Of a DNA stretch of 64,000 nucleotides, positions 35,223 to 48,650 are shown one piece after another (the first letter of the stretch is position 1; each line of letters begins with the position of its first letter). The notes beneath the pieces were generated by a model. That model was not told where the DNA came from. It saw only the letters and a program-made list of their open reading frames with translations, and searched no databases. This DNA comes from Warburgia ugandensis. Lineage: Eukaryota; Streptophyta; Magnoliopsida; Canellales; Canellaceae. The position numbers were made by a program, and so were the translations under genes. The stretch is taken from NCBI GenBank assembly GCA_035236585.1, contig CP141128.1, forward strand, positions 39,910,684 through 39,974,683, given 5' to 3'.

Positions 35223-36750
35223 CTAACCTGAAGAACTTTTCTTATCTTCTTCTCTAGATATCCTAAACATTTCCTTTCTTTAGATTCCATGTTGAGCCCC
35301 TTGGCGGAATGGGTGTTTCTCTTTCTTTCTTTTTTCCTTTTTTCCCCCTTGAATGAGAATGTCATATCACTTTGGAGAGCCCCCCTTAAAGTTTTCATGT
35401 GGAGAGCATGACAAGGAGGATTTTTCCTTATCTCATCTCCTTAATCTTCGTCCTCTAAGTTTCCTTTTATGATCCTTTCTGATAGCTTCAAAAACATGTC
35501 TTTTCCCTTTATTTAATAATCTGTTAGATCTCTCCCATTCCTTCCTCTCTTCTCATCTTTTATTCCCATATTAGGACCAAGGTCGACCCTAGCTTGCATG
35601 GTTAGATGGGATGAGTGGTAGCTAGGGTTTTCATACTTTCCATTATTTATCCCCTACCACTGGATCATACTTCAATGCTAGGGTGGATGGTTTAGATTTC
35701 CTTGAAGTCTCTTATTAAGAAAGATGTTCTTTTATGATTCATTTCTTCGCATTAGTCAGATAAGAATGCCCTAAGATGGAGGTCAAGGATTTTGTTGAGA
35801 TTTTCTCATCTAAATTGATGTTATTCCTTTATTTTCTCCTTAGCCACCATTTTTATCTATGGACAATCATATTAAAGTTAAAACCATATTTTTTTTCCTA
35901 AGGAGAACATGTTTTCTCCTATTTGAAAATTGGTGGGCAGCCCATCAAAATTTTCTTCAGCAATCATAGTTCAGTCTTCTCTCTCATGCATGGATGCTTC
36001 TCACTAGTCAATCCTAACTCAAATGGATTCTTAGTCATTGCTATAAGATAGTATTAGATGTGAATTAACCTCAATCACTCTTTCTTGAAATTCCCAGATG
36101 AAAACTGACTATAGATTTCTCCTTTTTGTCTCTCTCTGAACCTCCTTATTTTTCTCGACCAATCATACTAATCCCTTCACATATTTGAAGTGGATTTTAG
36201 AGCGATGTACCACCTTCGAATGAAAAATTCATTGTACATAGGTAGGTAGTCTCTATTCTAAAGGGCAAAGAGAGAAAGTTATGGTTTTAAGTCTCCTACA
36301 AGCCTTTGCTTGAGTGTGCTTCACATGCATGTGTCCTTTGATATGTGTGGATCTTAAGCTTCACTTAGAAGCTCTCGAAAGGTGGTGGATGCATGCATAC
36401 ATGCACGCATTCATGGAAGTTTTGCCACCTTATCTTCTAGTCATGACAAACTCTTTTGTGCATATAAGGTTCATCGATGCAGCTAGGCTTTCTACCTATG
36501 TTGAAAGTGATACCAACACTCATTCTACATTTTGAACTTTCAAATTTCACTAAATTTGATAGGTGGACCATGTTAATGCTTAAATTATGAATTATCTACC
36601 TTTTAGGGTTGGGAATGCCAAAAATACCCTTTTTTACAATTGAACCCTAATCCTACAAAATGTCAAAATAATTAGTAATCTTTATGATAAAAAAAGGGCT
36701 AAAACGTGATAAATATAGAGGTATTTTATTCAATAATTCTATACCTATCA
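35223..36750 (-). repeat. Probable 3' LTR of Athila-like element E, truncated
   Basis: On the minus strand it begins TGATAGGTATAGAATT at 36750. Just before it stands GCAAAATCTATGTCTAGGG, which resembles the polypurine context of elements D and F. The far end is cut by copy C at 35222. I could not align it confidently with the putative 5' LTR, so the assignment is moderate. Confidence 0.45.
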
Positions 36751-39700
36751 AATATCCCTAGACATAGATTTTGCAAGTCCTTGTGCAAAACTACAAAATA
36801 GAAAGTCTAAAAATTTCTAACCACTTTCGTAAATGTGTCATCTGCATTTAGTATATGTAGAAAGACCTTAAACCACTAGGTTGTCCCTAGTGAACGAGTT
36901 ATAGTCTTGTAAGAGTTTCAAAGAATGATACCCATAAATATTTTTCAAAACTTTCACAAATTTCCTTCAGCTATCTAAGAGAATTTTTTTTCTATTCAGC
37001 TCATGTTAAATATCTAACTTTAGCTTGTTAATAAAAATAAACAAAAAGGTTCAAAATCCTACCCATATGCTACAGATATCCCTTTAATTCATTAAATCTC
37101 AAAATGTGAGTGTGTGCTATATTTAATTTATATAAGTATTAGTTTTGAAGTCAAATATAACCTAAATTATCATTCAAATGTATGCTTTGACTTCAAATCT
37201 CGCAAGATATACTTGTCACTCAGACAGAAGTCACTTAAAAAAAGTAATTCTCTTATTAATATGTGAGTAGGATGTTGTTCATCAAATTCAAAAAATCTCA
37301 TGCATTTCATACAAAAGAATGATAACTTAGAAACAATGATAATGGTCTTGTGAAAGGATATCAACTATTAGGAATGTTACCCTCTATCAAATTCCCTATT
37401 CATTCATAACCATATTCAAGCCATACTACTCCTAAGATATAGTTAGGACTTCTACTAGGAAAAAAGCTAGGCCTAGGACTAGGTTATCAAAGAAATGAGT
37501 ATAAAGATAAACTAAGATTTTCTACAAAAATATGCAAAGGTATTGGAAGAAGTATTCAAAATCTTCTTGTCACTTTTCTTCACAAGAGTGAACATTTCCT
37601 TTTCATTGGCCATCTTTTCCTCTTCCCATTTTTCTATTTGACTTTGAATATGGCCCTTTTTATGTTCATCTCTTGTACTGCTCATGTTTTTTCTTAAGAT
37701 GCTCTTCAACCATTTCTACATACTTTCAAAATAAACTGGGTAATGGATACATTATAGGGTCAAATGTGGGTAATGGTTGTTTGGCTGACAAAGGAAAGGC
37801 TTAATATAGTGGCTTAAAGGTCTAACTAGTGAAAAATACTCAAGGAAGGCTAAAGGCTTTAGGTTAAACAAGGATGACCTCTATCATTTCCTAGGTTTCA
37901 TATAACTTAAAGATGATCATAAACTTAGGAGATATATGGTATAATCTTTTGTGATTTCCCAATACTTGACCAAGACAAAGAATAATGACCCCAACTAGGA
38001 AATTATTTCTACTGAAGAAAATTTTGAATTTATGTACAACCACCAAAAGAGGAAGAATGGCTCCAAAGCTCACTTAGGTTATATGTCCCCACTTATCTTC
38101 TTCAAGATCAAAAAGATATATTTACTCATCAACTCAAACTATATATATACTGCTTTTATGCATTAATTATTCCAAGCTTAATTCTTCATGGAATACTTTA
38201 GAAAATGGATAAAATCATAAACTAATTGTATGCCAATCTATTAATTAGTTAAATTTGAAAAATATACTAAATATTCAAAAAATCTAAATTCTTATCATTG
38301 TAAAAGAACTTATCATAGTTTTTCAAAAATTTTAATTTTGTTAGTTTTTATTTTTTCAAAAAATTTACTAAAATGTCTCTAAACGCCTAATTGAACACAT
38401 CAAAATTAGAAATATCCTACCCTAAACATAAATTAAACATTGTCCTCAATGTCTAAAACTACATACTAGGGACAAATGAAAATAATAAAATCTGAAGGAA
38501 AGGGTGAGAAAAATAATACTTGCAATTCCAAAATAATGCTATGATCTATTGATGCGGTACTAAAACTAATATGATCCTAAAACTAAACCAACCTACTCCA
38601 CCCTAGTCCTAAACCTAACTATCTATATAATATAATGTAATCATAACTCTGGGAATTAAATGGAAGAGTTTCTCAATCCATTTAAGAATTTCATGGGTAG
38701 TCAATATACATTTGCCATCCAGAAATGTATGATGGTAATAAGACAAGAACATGAATGATTGCCATGATTTTTAATTTCTTAGGACCAACTTCAGATGAAT
38801 GGTCCCAATGGTTGCCAATTTGAGGAGTAATAATGCCATTATCAAATAGTATATAATATTCCTCCTCCTCCTCCCTTTCATTTTCCTATAGTTGGGGGTT
38901 AAGCTAACTCAATATCTCCCTAAAAGCTTATTCTTATTCTTTTGGATGTAGGGAACCGTTGGGGTTTAACCCCTTAGTATCTTCTAATTAATGTGCACCC
39001 TAAAGATGATTGATGTTTTGTAGTAACATCAATGAACTCTCCTTCTATTTGGCCATAACTAGGAAGGTTTTAGATTGACCTAGACATCTATCTTGTGAAT
39101 GGTCACACCAAGATTGTAGGTTTAAATCGGGTGCTTCTTCAGCATTGAATGGATCAAATAGAATCTTAGGAGATATAAGGGGTCCTACTTACGATGTACA
39201 TTGAGAAGTGTCCATGAATGGTGTAGTATCCATTAAAGTACTCTCATCATCCATGGATGCATCTGTATTAGAGTCAAACTTAAAGTAAGTAGGACATACC
39301 TTGAGTGGATAATTACTAGAGGATGGTAGGGATTGTTCAAGATTATATATCTTAGAAGGATCTTCTAATGATATTTCTAACCCTGCATAGTTATTGTTGG
39401 GGCTTCTCATAATCCTCATTTTTTTCAATTTCCTCATCCCTTTCTATGAAGCTAGTAGTTATTTGACTCTTTTGAAATCTCATCTATGCATTAAATAGTC
39501 AAGTTGCTTCTTGGAATTATAGTGTATTCTACATATGCAAATGAAAAGTCTCTTCTAATGGTTGTTCCCTTTGTTGTGGAAGAAATGGCTAGTATGGCTC
39601 ATATTTCTATAGCATTGGGGTACTAGGAAAGGGTTGAGTAGGGTGAACCATGACAATTTTCCCTGATAATCCTGAGATCAAGGTTGTTTGGAATGCAGAG

Positions 39701-41480
39701 ACCATCCAGGATAATTAGTCTTAGCATAATTATAATTGTTAAGATCTGTGAATGCATTGGGTCCATTCACTTGCTCCTAATAATATGCATTATAGATGGA
39801 GCTTGACAACCTTGAAGTAACGGGGAATGTTGGGTGAGAATAGGTATAACTCTAATAGTCAAGCTATATAGATGACTCACTGGCTTGCCTAAAAGCTTTT
39901 AATATATTAAATTTACTATCCATCCTATTGGCTAATCAATCTAATGCATTGGATAGATCAGGGGTTTCCCTTGCTTTTTCTCATACATTTCTTCATAACA
40001 AAAGGGGCAGGGAGTGGAATAGTATAAAAGTGGTTTTCTATCCCTTTCTACATGGGCCATTGCTTTGGCAAGGTTGATATGATTGGATTAGTTGCCTTAA
40101 GCCTTGTCTTGTGGTCCATCTGATCTTAAGAATCTAAGAGTGTGAGATGGGTTCTCATATCAATGGCTAGGCCTACACTAGAAAGTAGTGTAGTAAAATG
40201 CACTCAATTTTATACAAAATGAACATAAATCATACCACAAAAGAGTACTTTCTTTCCCATTTTTTAAAAATTAAACTAAGAGGACCCTAAGCTATATGAT
40301 GCAACCTATATGATGCACATTCAAGGGACACAATTAATGTTAACCCTAATACAAATAAGCTGAAAGTTTGATTTTTCTTTATTTTCTTTACGAGAGTGGC
40401 TTTTAGGCTATGTCTAACCTAAGTAGCTCCTATTCTCTTTCAAACTTGCCCTACTACTTACTAGTTTGAACCTACCTTGATCAACCACCTCATACTGTCT
40501 TCAATTAGACATAGATGATCTGAGTCATCGAATGTGTTGGCAAAGCTAGTTGTTTAAATATCAACATAACTAATCAAATAGAAGCCACTGGAGTGGCAAT
40601 AGGTTGCCTCATTCTAAGAGGCTCTTATGAGCTTGCAAGCTGCTAAGATCTCTTCTAGATTGATTTTAAATTAATTTTTGAGCCTAGGGTTGTGTGTAGG
40701 GTGATGTTCAACCTAAGTGAGCCAAGGGATGATTATATAATCCACCCTTGATCTTATAGGGGTGATTACCCATACAAATCATTTAAGCACATCCCCACGA
40801 CAAATTGATCAACATATTACACCTTAAAGTAATTAAATGCGCCCTAATTATGGGGAAAAAAAGTAGTAAATTAATGCAACTACTTATATGCAATAGACTA
40901 AACATTATAACCTTGGAATCCTATGTCCTTGTGTTATAGCCAAATTTAGGCTATCCTTATTAAATAGGTATTGACTAATGTAAAGTCCTAGGTCTAATAC
41001 AACAAGTAATATAATTGATGTACGCTAATATGAATAACACTATCAAACAAATAATGCAAACTAAGTTATATACAATCACAATCTAGAAAATGGAAAGAGG
41101 TTAGAAAAGCTTACAATGGGGTCCTAGAAAAAGTCTTCTTGTATAAGAGGTATGTTCATGTACATGCCACCTCCTCATCCAAGTTATGAAGGTACACCTT
41201 TGACTTGTATTATTACAACCCCTTTAATTTAAATAAATTATGACTAAATAATATACATTTATATCCTCATTCCAACTCACCCAAAATAAAAATTTATAAA
41301 CTATCCTTACTTCCTTCAATTCCTACTCCAAATTCCTTTAAAAATAAATATAAAAGTGGGAACCCAGAAATTCATAGGAATAATAAAAATAAATTTTAAA
41401 ATGCAACTAGTGGTAAAGTAATTAAATTAGATTTTAACTAAAAGTCTATTACTAGTCTCTAGCATAGGTGCCAAAAAACT
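36751..41480 (-). mobile_element. Athila-like element E, internal region, pol deleted
   Basis: Minus-strand order: a PBS-like TTTGGCACC word near 41475; non-coding leader to about 40300; a gag 3' remnant (40030-39640); a linker remnant (39437-39189); then the post-integrase type region with TTTCCTAGGTTT (about 37885) and an AAG-rich stretch (37709-37512). RT, RNase H and integrase are not found between 39189 and 38500, so pol is missing. Remaining parts show only stops. Confidence 0.55.
39189..40030 (-). pseudogene. gag 3' part and linker remnant of element E
   Basis: Read on the minus strand, 40030-39640 gives LANRMDSKFNILKAF and, after stops, EQVNGPNAF ... NYPGWSLH. These match the conserved gag C-terminal block EQVNA.N.. 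... YNPGWRNHPN of Athila-type elements and the equivalent in element F (54740-54880). The open stretch 39437-39189 (82 residues) ends with DASMDDESTLMDTTPFMDT, like the linker of element F near 54050. Several stops separate the pieces. There is no protease or RT. Confidence 0.5.
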
Positions 41481-43098
41481 AGATGTATTTTAAATATAAC
41501 TCAAGTGCACAGTTCTATTGTAATATAGATTGTGCAAGTACAGGTTGATCCACAGAGATTATTAATAAATGAAAGGAATTGTAAGATTTCAAGATGAATT
41601 TTATATTTGTAATTTTTATCCGCCTTAAAAGGAAGCATGTCATGAAAAATAAAGTCTATTTTAATCATTTTAACCTAGCCAAAAATTCAATTAAATCTTA
41701 AAATTCCTAAAAATAAAGGAAGCTTGCTAAAAATTATGAAATTACTTAGAAATAAAACCTAGGATCTAGAATACATTATAATGTAATAAAATGAGCTCAT
41801 GACAAAGAAATTGGAGTCTTTACAATTCATTTAATATTTTTCTTTAAAACATAATTTTATAGATTTCCCCATTTTAAAGAATTAAAATAAATGAACATAT
41901 TTACTGAATTCACAATAAGTCTTTTTAGGGTACAAATGATCAAAGTTTTTAATATATTACTCCATACTAACACAACATTATTAATATCTCTACCATAGGA
42001 AGAACAAACTAAAATCTATGTAGAAATCATTAACTATATGAATTAGTGTTAATTTTTCTAAAATAATATTAAGAAAATTTTTGTTCCAAGTTTTACTGGA
42101 TTAAAAATTTATTCAATCACATCATAACTGCATCCTAACCTTAGGAAATAAAATTTTACTACTCATGCTGGAAAATTATATCCCTAAAGATTTAGAACTA
42201 ACAATTATTCTATTTCACTAATTACACAAAACAAACAAATCTAACTACTAATTAAAATTTTAATTAAACTATAAAATAGGTGAAACAAGCTATATAAAAA
42301 ATTCTCACTTATTGACATAAAGAATACATTGCTTCTAAATAAAATAAAATAATAGAAAAAAATAACCCTATAATAAGGTTAGAATTCAATGAATTGTTGT
42401 CATGTCACTTGACAAAAATTGCTTCAATCTTTCCTTCTTGCATTGCCACCAATCTTTCTTCCTCTAAATAAAATCTTAATCTCATTATATCACTTAATAA
42501 GAGCATACAATTTTTTGCAACATCCAAAACCCAAAGGAGAAATTTTACACCAAAAATCCCAATTATATGCGTGTAAATTCAATAGAAATTGCATGTAAAC
42601 TTGAGATGGAAAACAACATAGAAAAGAGCATGTTTTTCATCTAATGTTGGTGAGATAATTATTTGGGATTGCAAGGGATATGATGAAAATGTAGGTCAGG
42701 AAAATCAAATGTATGTGAGTTGTGGAAGTACTTAGAAAATCCAGTAAGATATATATGGAAAATATGTGTGTAACAGATGGTGTACTCAGGTGTAAGATTG
42801 GATGATGAAAATAAATAGCTAGAGAAATATTTTAGAGTGATAAGATATATGATTAAGTAATAGGGGTGTTAATTAAAAGGTGGTATGATATGTAAAAAAA
42901 ATTATAATAATAAAATAGTGGAAAGAACTACAACTAGACATGAAAGGAGGACTAGGGGATTGATATGAGTTAAAGAATGAATTTTGGGCTGAGATTTTGT
43001 GGTAGAATATGGTATGGGATGGAGATTTTAGGGCATGAAAATTAGTTATAAATGTCATAGAAAAACAATGAAATAAAAAGGATGGAAGACTACTGTGT
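41481..43098 (-). repeat. Probable 5' LTR of Athila-like element E, truncated
   Basis: The minus-strand end of the LTR near 41560-41481 reads GGATCAACCTGTACTTGC, CTATATTACAATAG, GTGCACTTGAG. This is the same R/U5 ending as in element D. It is followed by the tRNA-Asp-type primer site remnant TTTTTGGCACC. The start of the LTR is cut at 43098 by LTR I. The stretch is AT-rich and non-coding. Confidence 0.5.
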
Positions 43099-43828
43099 TG
43101 TAACAACCCCAAAATTTTACTATTGCATAATCATGTTATGAGTTTTCAAGAAGTATATCTTCTAATAAGATAATAATTTGGAACTAAAACTAAAACCATA
43201 AATAGTACTCAGAAAATGGAATCCAATGAGCAAAAGAATGCTGAAAACAAAGTCCAAATGAGGAAGTTATGGGACTTTGAAGTCAGGGCTATTTTGGTAA
43301 TTAAAAGTTAAAAAAAAATTGAACTTGGGAATTGAAATTACTAAATTTGAATTTCCCTCATCGATACGAATCCAACATCACTAAGTTTGCTGAAATCAGA
43401 GATTGGATGAATAAACTGTAATTTCTTACAAAAAGGTATTTTAGTAATTTTGCTAAGTGGGCCCCACTTGCAGGAGTTGGAATGTGACAGTCAATGGAGT
43501 TGAAAAACATCATTAATAGGTCTTACCTTTTCTTTGACTAATATCATGGTGTTTAAAATAGTAAAAACACCATTATGAAACTTTAAAATAAATATAACAA
43601 AACAAAATTAAAATAACAAAAAGGGGGGGACACATTTGATAATGGCGCCCCTCACTTAAGTGCAATGTAGGGAATAGACTTAGGTCTATTCCCAAAACCC
43701 GACAGAACCCAACGAAGAGGAGGAAAGAAAGAGAAGAAGAAAGAAAAGGAGAAGGAAGAGGAGAAGGAAGAGGAAGAGGAAGGAAAGGAAGAAGAAGAGA
43801 AGGAAGGGGAGGGAAAGAAGAAAGAGGA

Positions 43829-43889
<61 letters not shown>

Positions 43890-46400
43890 CACCAAAGAAA
43901 CCAATCACGCCGGCGAGCACGAGAAAATGGATCTGGGTAGGGTTTTCATGTCGCCGAGAAAAATGGAGCTTGCCAGTGAAGATGGAAGCTCAGATCCCAA
44001 ATCAGAAACTCCCACCTTGCTTGCCTCAAAATTTAGGGCAAATGCCCTTTAGTTATGCTATGATGGGAGGAGGAAATTGGGGTTTGGAAGCTGGTTGGAG
44101 TTTGTAGGCTGTTGTCGGAGACGACGGTAGCTCAAATCATTGATCTGAGCGAGTCATCTTCTATGGCTGGCCTAAGAGAACACGAACCCCATGGCTATGA
44201 TGAGATCTAAGATGATTTAGGGCATTGATTGTGGGGGGGAAACTACTGTGCGACTAGATTAGGGAGAGTTCACCTGAAATCATTATCGATCCGGGTCATC
44301 CAAGGGTGAAGGAAGCACAAAAACTTGCTCTGAAGGTAAGATCTGTGAAGCCCATCTTTTGATTTGATGTAATTTGTTAGATCTGTGAATTTCTATCCTA
44401 GATCTAAAGTTAAGGATGATCCAACCATCCATTTCTTAATCTAAGCTCATAGATAGGTAGATACATAGTTGACAAACCCTAAAATCAACTCAGATTGCCG
44501 ATCTAGACTATAAGACTGATCGTATGATCTTGGCTATCTTATCGGGTACTATTCATACAGTAAAAATTTGATGTTTGGTCGCTGATCAGATACGATAGAT
44601 GAATTAAACAACCTTGAAATTATTATATTGTAGGAGGAATTGATGAATTTAGATGTAAATTGACTGCAAACAAATCAGACGATCTCAACCGTCCAATTAG
44701 GTACTGTTCACAAAGTAATTTTGCAATCTTTGATCGATGATCAGCCACCACAGATGAATCCTACGACCCTGAGTTAGCGAGGATGTGACTAGAATGTTGT
44801 AATTTGGATGAAAACCTAGTAAGAAACCTCAACCATCCGATCTATCACTATTTAAACAATGACTTGTTGACGTCAGATCGATGATTAGACCCCACAGATG
44901 AGTTCTGATCGTAAATCCAAAGCTGGAAGTGGTCTATCCAACCAATGTGCACCCTTAAATTAGTTAAATCTGACCATTCAATTTGATGGAAAACATAATT
45001 TAGATGTCCACACAAATCCAACTGTAGATCTTAACCCTAAACTAAGGATAGTTGTCCATAGAAGCCTTGATCAACTCACATGAGTCTTGATCGTCCATGG
45101 AAAGATCCGATAATGATGATCCAGGCCTTGGATTACGTTGGATTCTTAAAATTATGATCATAATTAAATATAAATATCTCTGTGTATGTGAATGTATTAA
45201 GAAAAGAGTTTTTATGCATTGTGTAGATTGAAGCGCGCAAGGTCGATCGTGGATGAGAGGGAGATTAAAGCTACTAGAATACGATGAATGCGTCACATGA
45301 GGTAGGTGAAAATTTAAGATGGCATGTCTAAATAATAAGATGTATGTTCTAAACATGATCTTATTTCCAATTATGGATGTTGTGAAACTAAAATAGTATG
45401 ATTGATATTTGACATGCTTTAAATTGTAATGATCAAAATAATGTTAATTAAAAGAATTGCATGTTATAATTGATGTTTATGCCTTGTACATCATGTATGT
45501 GAATTGTGAAATTATGTTTATGGTACATGGGTACCATGTCAATATTGATGATGTATGAGTCTAGGTTTATAGGATACATCCTTGGTGAGTTATCACCAAA
45601 TAAATGAGGATATTATTCTTGTTATGAAATATATGAATAGGTGAATTGCCTGCTATTGGGATTATTTTACATCTGGGCATAGAGGCCTAAGAGTTTTGTT
45701 TTAGACAGGTGTAGGCTTGGGGATATTATGCAAGGAGAGTTATGAGGGTTTGGCCATTTGCTCTTTGAAATTTATTATGTTATGGATACCATGCACTATG
45801 TGTTGCTAAAAGTTGGGGGGACAATCATGGGAAGGCTGCCACTGTGATAGCCATAGTGCCCCCCATGTAGACATGGATATTGTGATTTCCACCGAGGATG
45901 GTATTGGTGGATTATTATGCAGTTATCCAGGCGCAATGTATGGACTTAGACTGCAGCATAGTAGTCCTTATATTTGATGCACTATGGTGCTTATATGATG
46001 GTATTATGAGATGCCTTATATGATATGGCATGATGATATGCCTTATATTGTTTTCCCAGCAGTGGCTAGAGGATTGTGGACCTCGTATAGTGAGGGGCAT
46101 GAGGATTATACTGATATACCAGCAGAGGCTGGATGATTATGAACCCCACATGATGAGAGGTATGATTCTAAAACCCAGTATAGTCTGGGGATATAGATTA
46201 GGAGCCTTATTGATTATATTCATAATTTTGTATGTCTTTTAACAATTTCTATATATGCATACGTATGATATATGTATATGATTGAGGGTGTAGTTTCATA
46301 TAAGTTTCATATGGGTATCTGAATGGGTAGAACTATTATGCAGAGTATGGTTTAAGGAATTGGATTAATTTATTGAGATAACAAATAATAATTAAAGATG
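43099..46400 (+). mobile_element. Truncated LTR I, mosaic of two LTR types
   Basis: It starts TGTAACAACCCCAAAATTTT. The first 0.6 kb follows the LTRs of the 14511-25649 array (AAAATGGAATCCAATG, AAAGAATGCTGAAAAC, GAGGAAGTTATGGG, TTTGATAATGGCGCCCC). The 3' part (45650-46330) follows copies A-C (GTTATGAGGGTTTGGCCA, ACAATCATGGGAAGG, GACTGCAGCATAGTAGTCC). It breaks off near 46400 at element G. There is no coding region. Confidence 0.6.
43714..43887 (+). repeat. 174-nt pure purine tract ending in (GA)n
   Basis: Every base from 43714 to 43887 on the plus strand is A or G. The first part is mixed GAA/GGA text and the last part, from about 43830, is (GA)n. The long serine-leucine frames on the minus strand here are by-products. 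Confidence 0.95.
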
Positions 46401-48008
46401 TTTGATAAATCAATGCATTACCATAGTGGACATCAAAGGGATTAGCTCTATCGTGTGCATGAATAGAATTCACCTAGAATAAAATGTTAAACCATGTGGG
46501 AAAACACCGAGGGGATTAAACCAATATATGAAAGTAGTGGTAGACAAAGTGCCAAAACTCCTACATTTTAGTGTGATCTACCTTATATCTTACAATACTT
46601 AGGTCAACTGAGTTTAGATTGTCTCCAAGAAGTCAGGAGTCATAGTAATCTAAAATAAGAATAATGAGTTAATCCCCACTCGCATGACCACTGGGTGGAG
46701 AGTTTGTATAGATTATCAAAAATTGAACTCGATCACAATGGAAGACCATTTTCCTCTTCCATTTATTAACCAAATGCTGGAAAGGTCTACCAGCTATACT
46801 TTGGTTATAACAAATCCACATAGCACCTGAGGACCAAGAGAAGACTACCGTCACCTAACCTTTTTGGACCTTTCCTTACCATTGTATGCCTTTTGAACTT
46901 TGTAATGCTCTAGTTACTTTTCAAAGGTGCATGTTGAGCATATTTTTTTATATGGTAGAGAAGTTTTGAGAAGCGTTTATGGGTAATTTTTTAGTGTTTG
47001 GTACTTCATTTGATGAATGGTTAAACTACTTAAAATGTGTCCTTACTAGGTGTCGGGAAAAAAATTTAGTGGTAAACTAGGAAAAATGTCATTTCATGGT
47101 ACAAAACGAGGTTGTTTTTTACCACATCATATTGCAAACTAGCATAGAAGTAGACAAAGACAAACTTGACTTAATCTCTAACTTCCCTCCTCTAAGGATG
47201 GCAAAGGAAATTTGTTTAGTTTTAGGCCATGCTAGTTTCTACAGACGATTCATTGAGGACTTTAGTAAAATTGCTAAGCCCCTATGTAATTTACTTACAA
47301 AGGAGGCAAATTTTGATTTTGATGATAATTGTATGAAAGTATATGAATGCCTAAAGGATGAATTAACTTCTGTGCCTATTGTTCAACCACTAGATTAGAG
47401 TGCACCATTCGAAATAATGTGTGATGTTTTAAATATGCGATTGGGGTTGTTTTGGGATAACGCATTGATAAACTTCTCCATGTGATATACTATGTTAGCA
47501 AGACACTCAAAAAAGACCAAATCAATTCTTCCACTATAGACAAAGAGTGGTTGGCAGCTATTTTTAGAGTGGATAAGTTTAGATCGTACTTGTAAGAATT
47601 TAAGGTCATTGTCTATTTAGACCATGCAGCGTTAAAATACCTTCTCTCAAAGAAGGATGCTAAACCTAGGATAATTTGATGGACATTATTGTAACATGAG
47701 TTTTATTTAGAAATTTGGGGATAAAATAGGTTTCAAAAATTTGGTATCTAACCACTTGTCTAGGCTAGTTGTGGAGTCTACTAGCAAGAATGCACCTATA
47801 ATAGAAACTATTTTAGATGAACAATTGTTGCACATCTTTTAGATACCAAGGTACGTAAATATAGGCAATTATCTTGTCATAGGTCAAATGCCTAATCACT
47901 GGTCTAAATAAGATAGGAAAATATTTAGTGTAGAGGTCAAACACTTAACATGGGATGATCCATACTTGTTCAAGTACTGTCCTGATCAAGTCATTAGGAC
48001 ATGTGTAC
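46400..48008 (+). pseudogene. Athila-like pol fragment G (RT, RNase H, start of integrase)
   Basis: Ty3/gypsy polymerase of Athila type. The RT part starts near 46600 (VVPKKSG, later RVCIDYQKLN and DHFPLPFINQMLER). The FLDGYSGY segment with the first catalytic Asp is missing. The catalytic box that should read FMDDF reads FMGNF (about 46970-46985), so both aspartates are lost. The open stretch 47096-47398 carries IEVDKDKLDLISNFPP, HASFYRRFIEDFSKIAKPL and FDFDDNCMK..ECLK. RNase H follows (DKEWLAAIFRVDKFRSYL, LDHAALKYLLSKKDAKPR), then [15 protein letters not shown] at the start of integrase. There the sequence jumps straight into an LTR at 48009. Many stops and frameshifts are present. Confidence 0.8.
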
Positions 48009-48650
48009 TGATAAGTGTTCAATTTTGTATAAAAAGCACCTAATTAGTATCCCATGTGTTATAAATTATAGTGTTATTTTTAGATCTTTTTTTTGGAACT
48101 TTATAATACAAGCATTTCTAACCTAATAATTCAAAAGTTTGATATTTTACAGTTTAGAAGCAAATACAGAGAAAATATATGAATTATCATAATTTTTTAA
48201 GATTTAAGTAGATTTTTACTCTTTTTGAGGAAGTGAGAAGTTGATCCAATGACCTATATTATGCTTGGAGAGTTTTTTGCAGGTCAAGTAATGAAGAAAT
48301 TGGAAGAAAGAAAATGTGATTAAAATGATCCATGCAACAAGTCATACATTTTCACCAATTTCCATGAGAATTGAAACCATTCATTAAGTTTCCTAGTCCA
48401 ACTAGGAAACCTAAGAAGCCAACTACTCAATTCTTGAAGCCAAATAATGAAGCCACTTAAGCCATCAAGGAATGAAACATCAAAGTGAGTCATCAATCCA
48501 TGGGTAATTTCAACATGAAGCCACATGAGTGGAGCACCAATTCAAGAAACTATTCAAAGTTAAAAGTGTGATTTTTAAGGGATTTTGAGAGAAAATTGTA
48601 AAAGGTAAGATGATCATGCATTGAGGGACCCATCAAGAGAAGAAAAACTA
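48009..48650 (+). repeat. LTR start of element G, truncated
   Basis: It begins TGATAAGTGTTCAATTTTG. It is related, in opposite orientation, to 49594-48850. The rest of this LTR is lost at about 48650, where the facing minus-strand LTR starts. The integrase and post-integrase region between pol and LTR are deleted. Confidence 0.7.

Noticed and set aside
43573..43920. Minus-strand frames of 115 and 72 residues with long serine-leucine runs
   Set aside because: They translate the purine/(GA)n tract and have no other content.
47096..47398. RT fragment as a possible integrated plant pararetrovirus
   Set aside because: The neighbouring integrase start, LTR and polypurine tract, and the Athila-type motifs, identify LTR retroelements. 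No movement or coat protein motif is seen.
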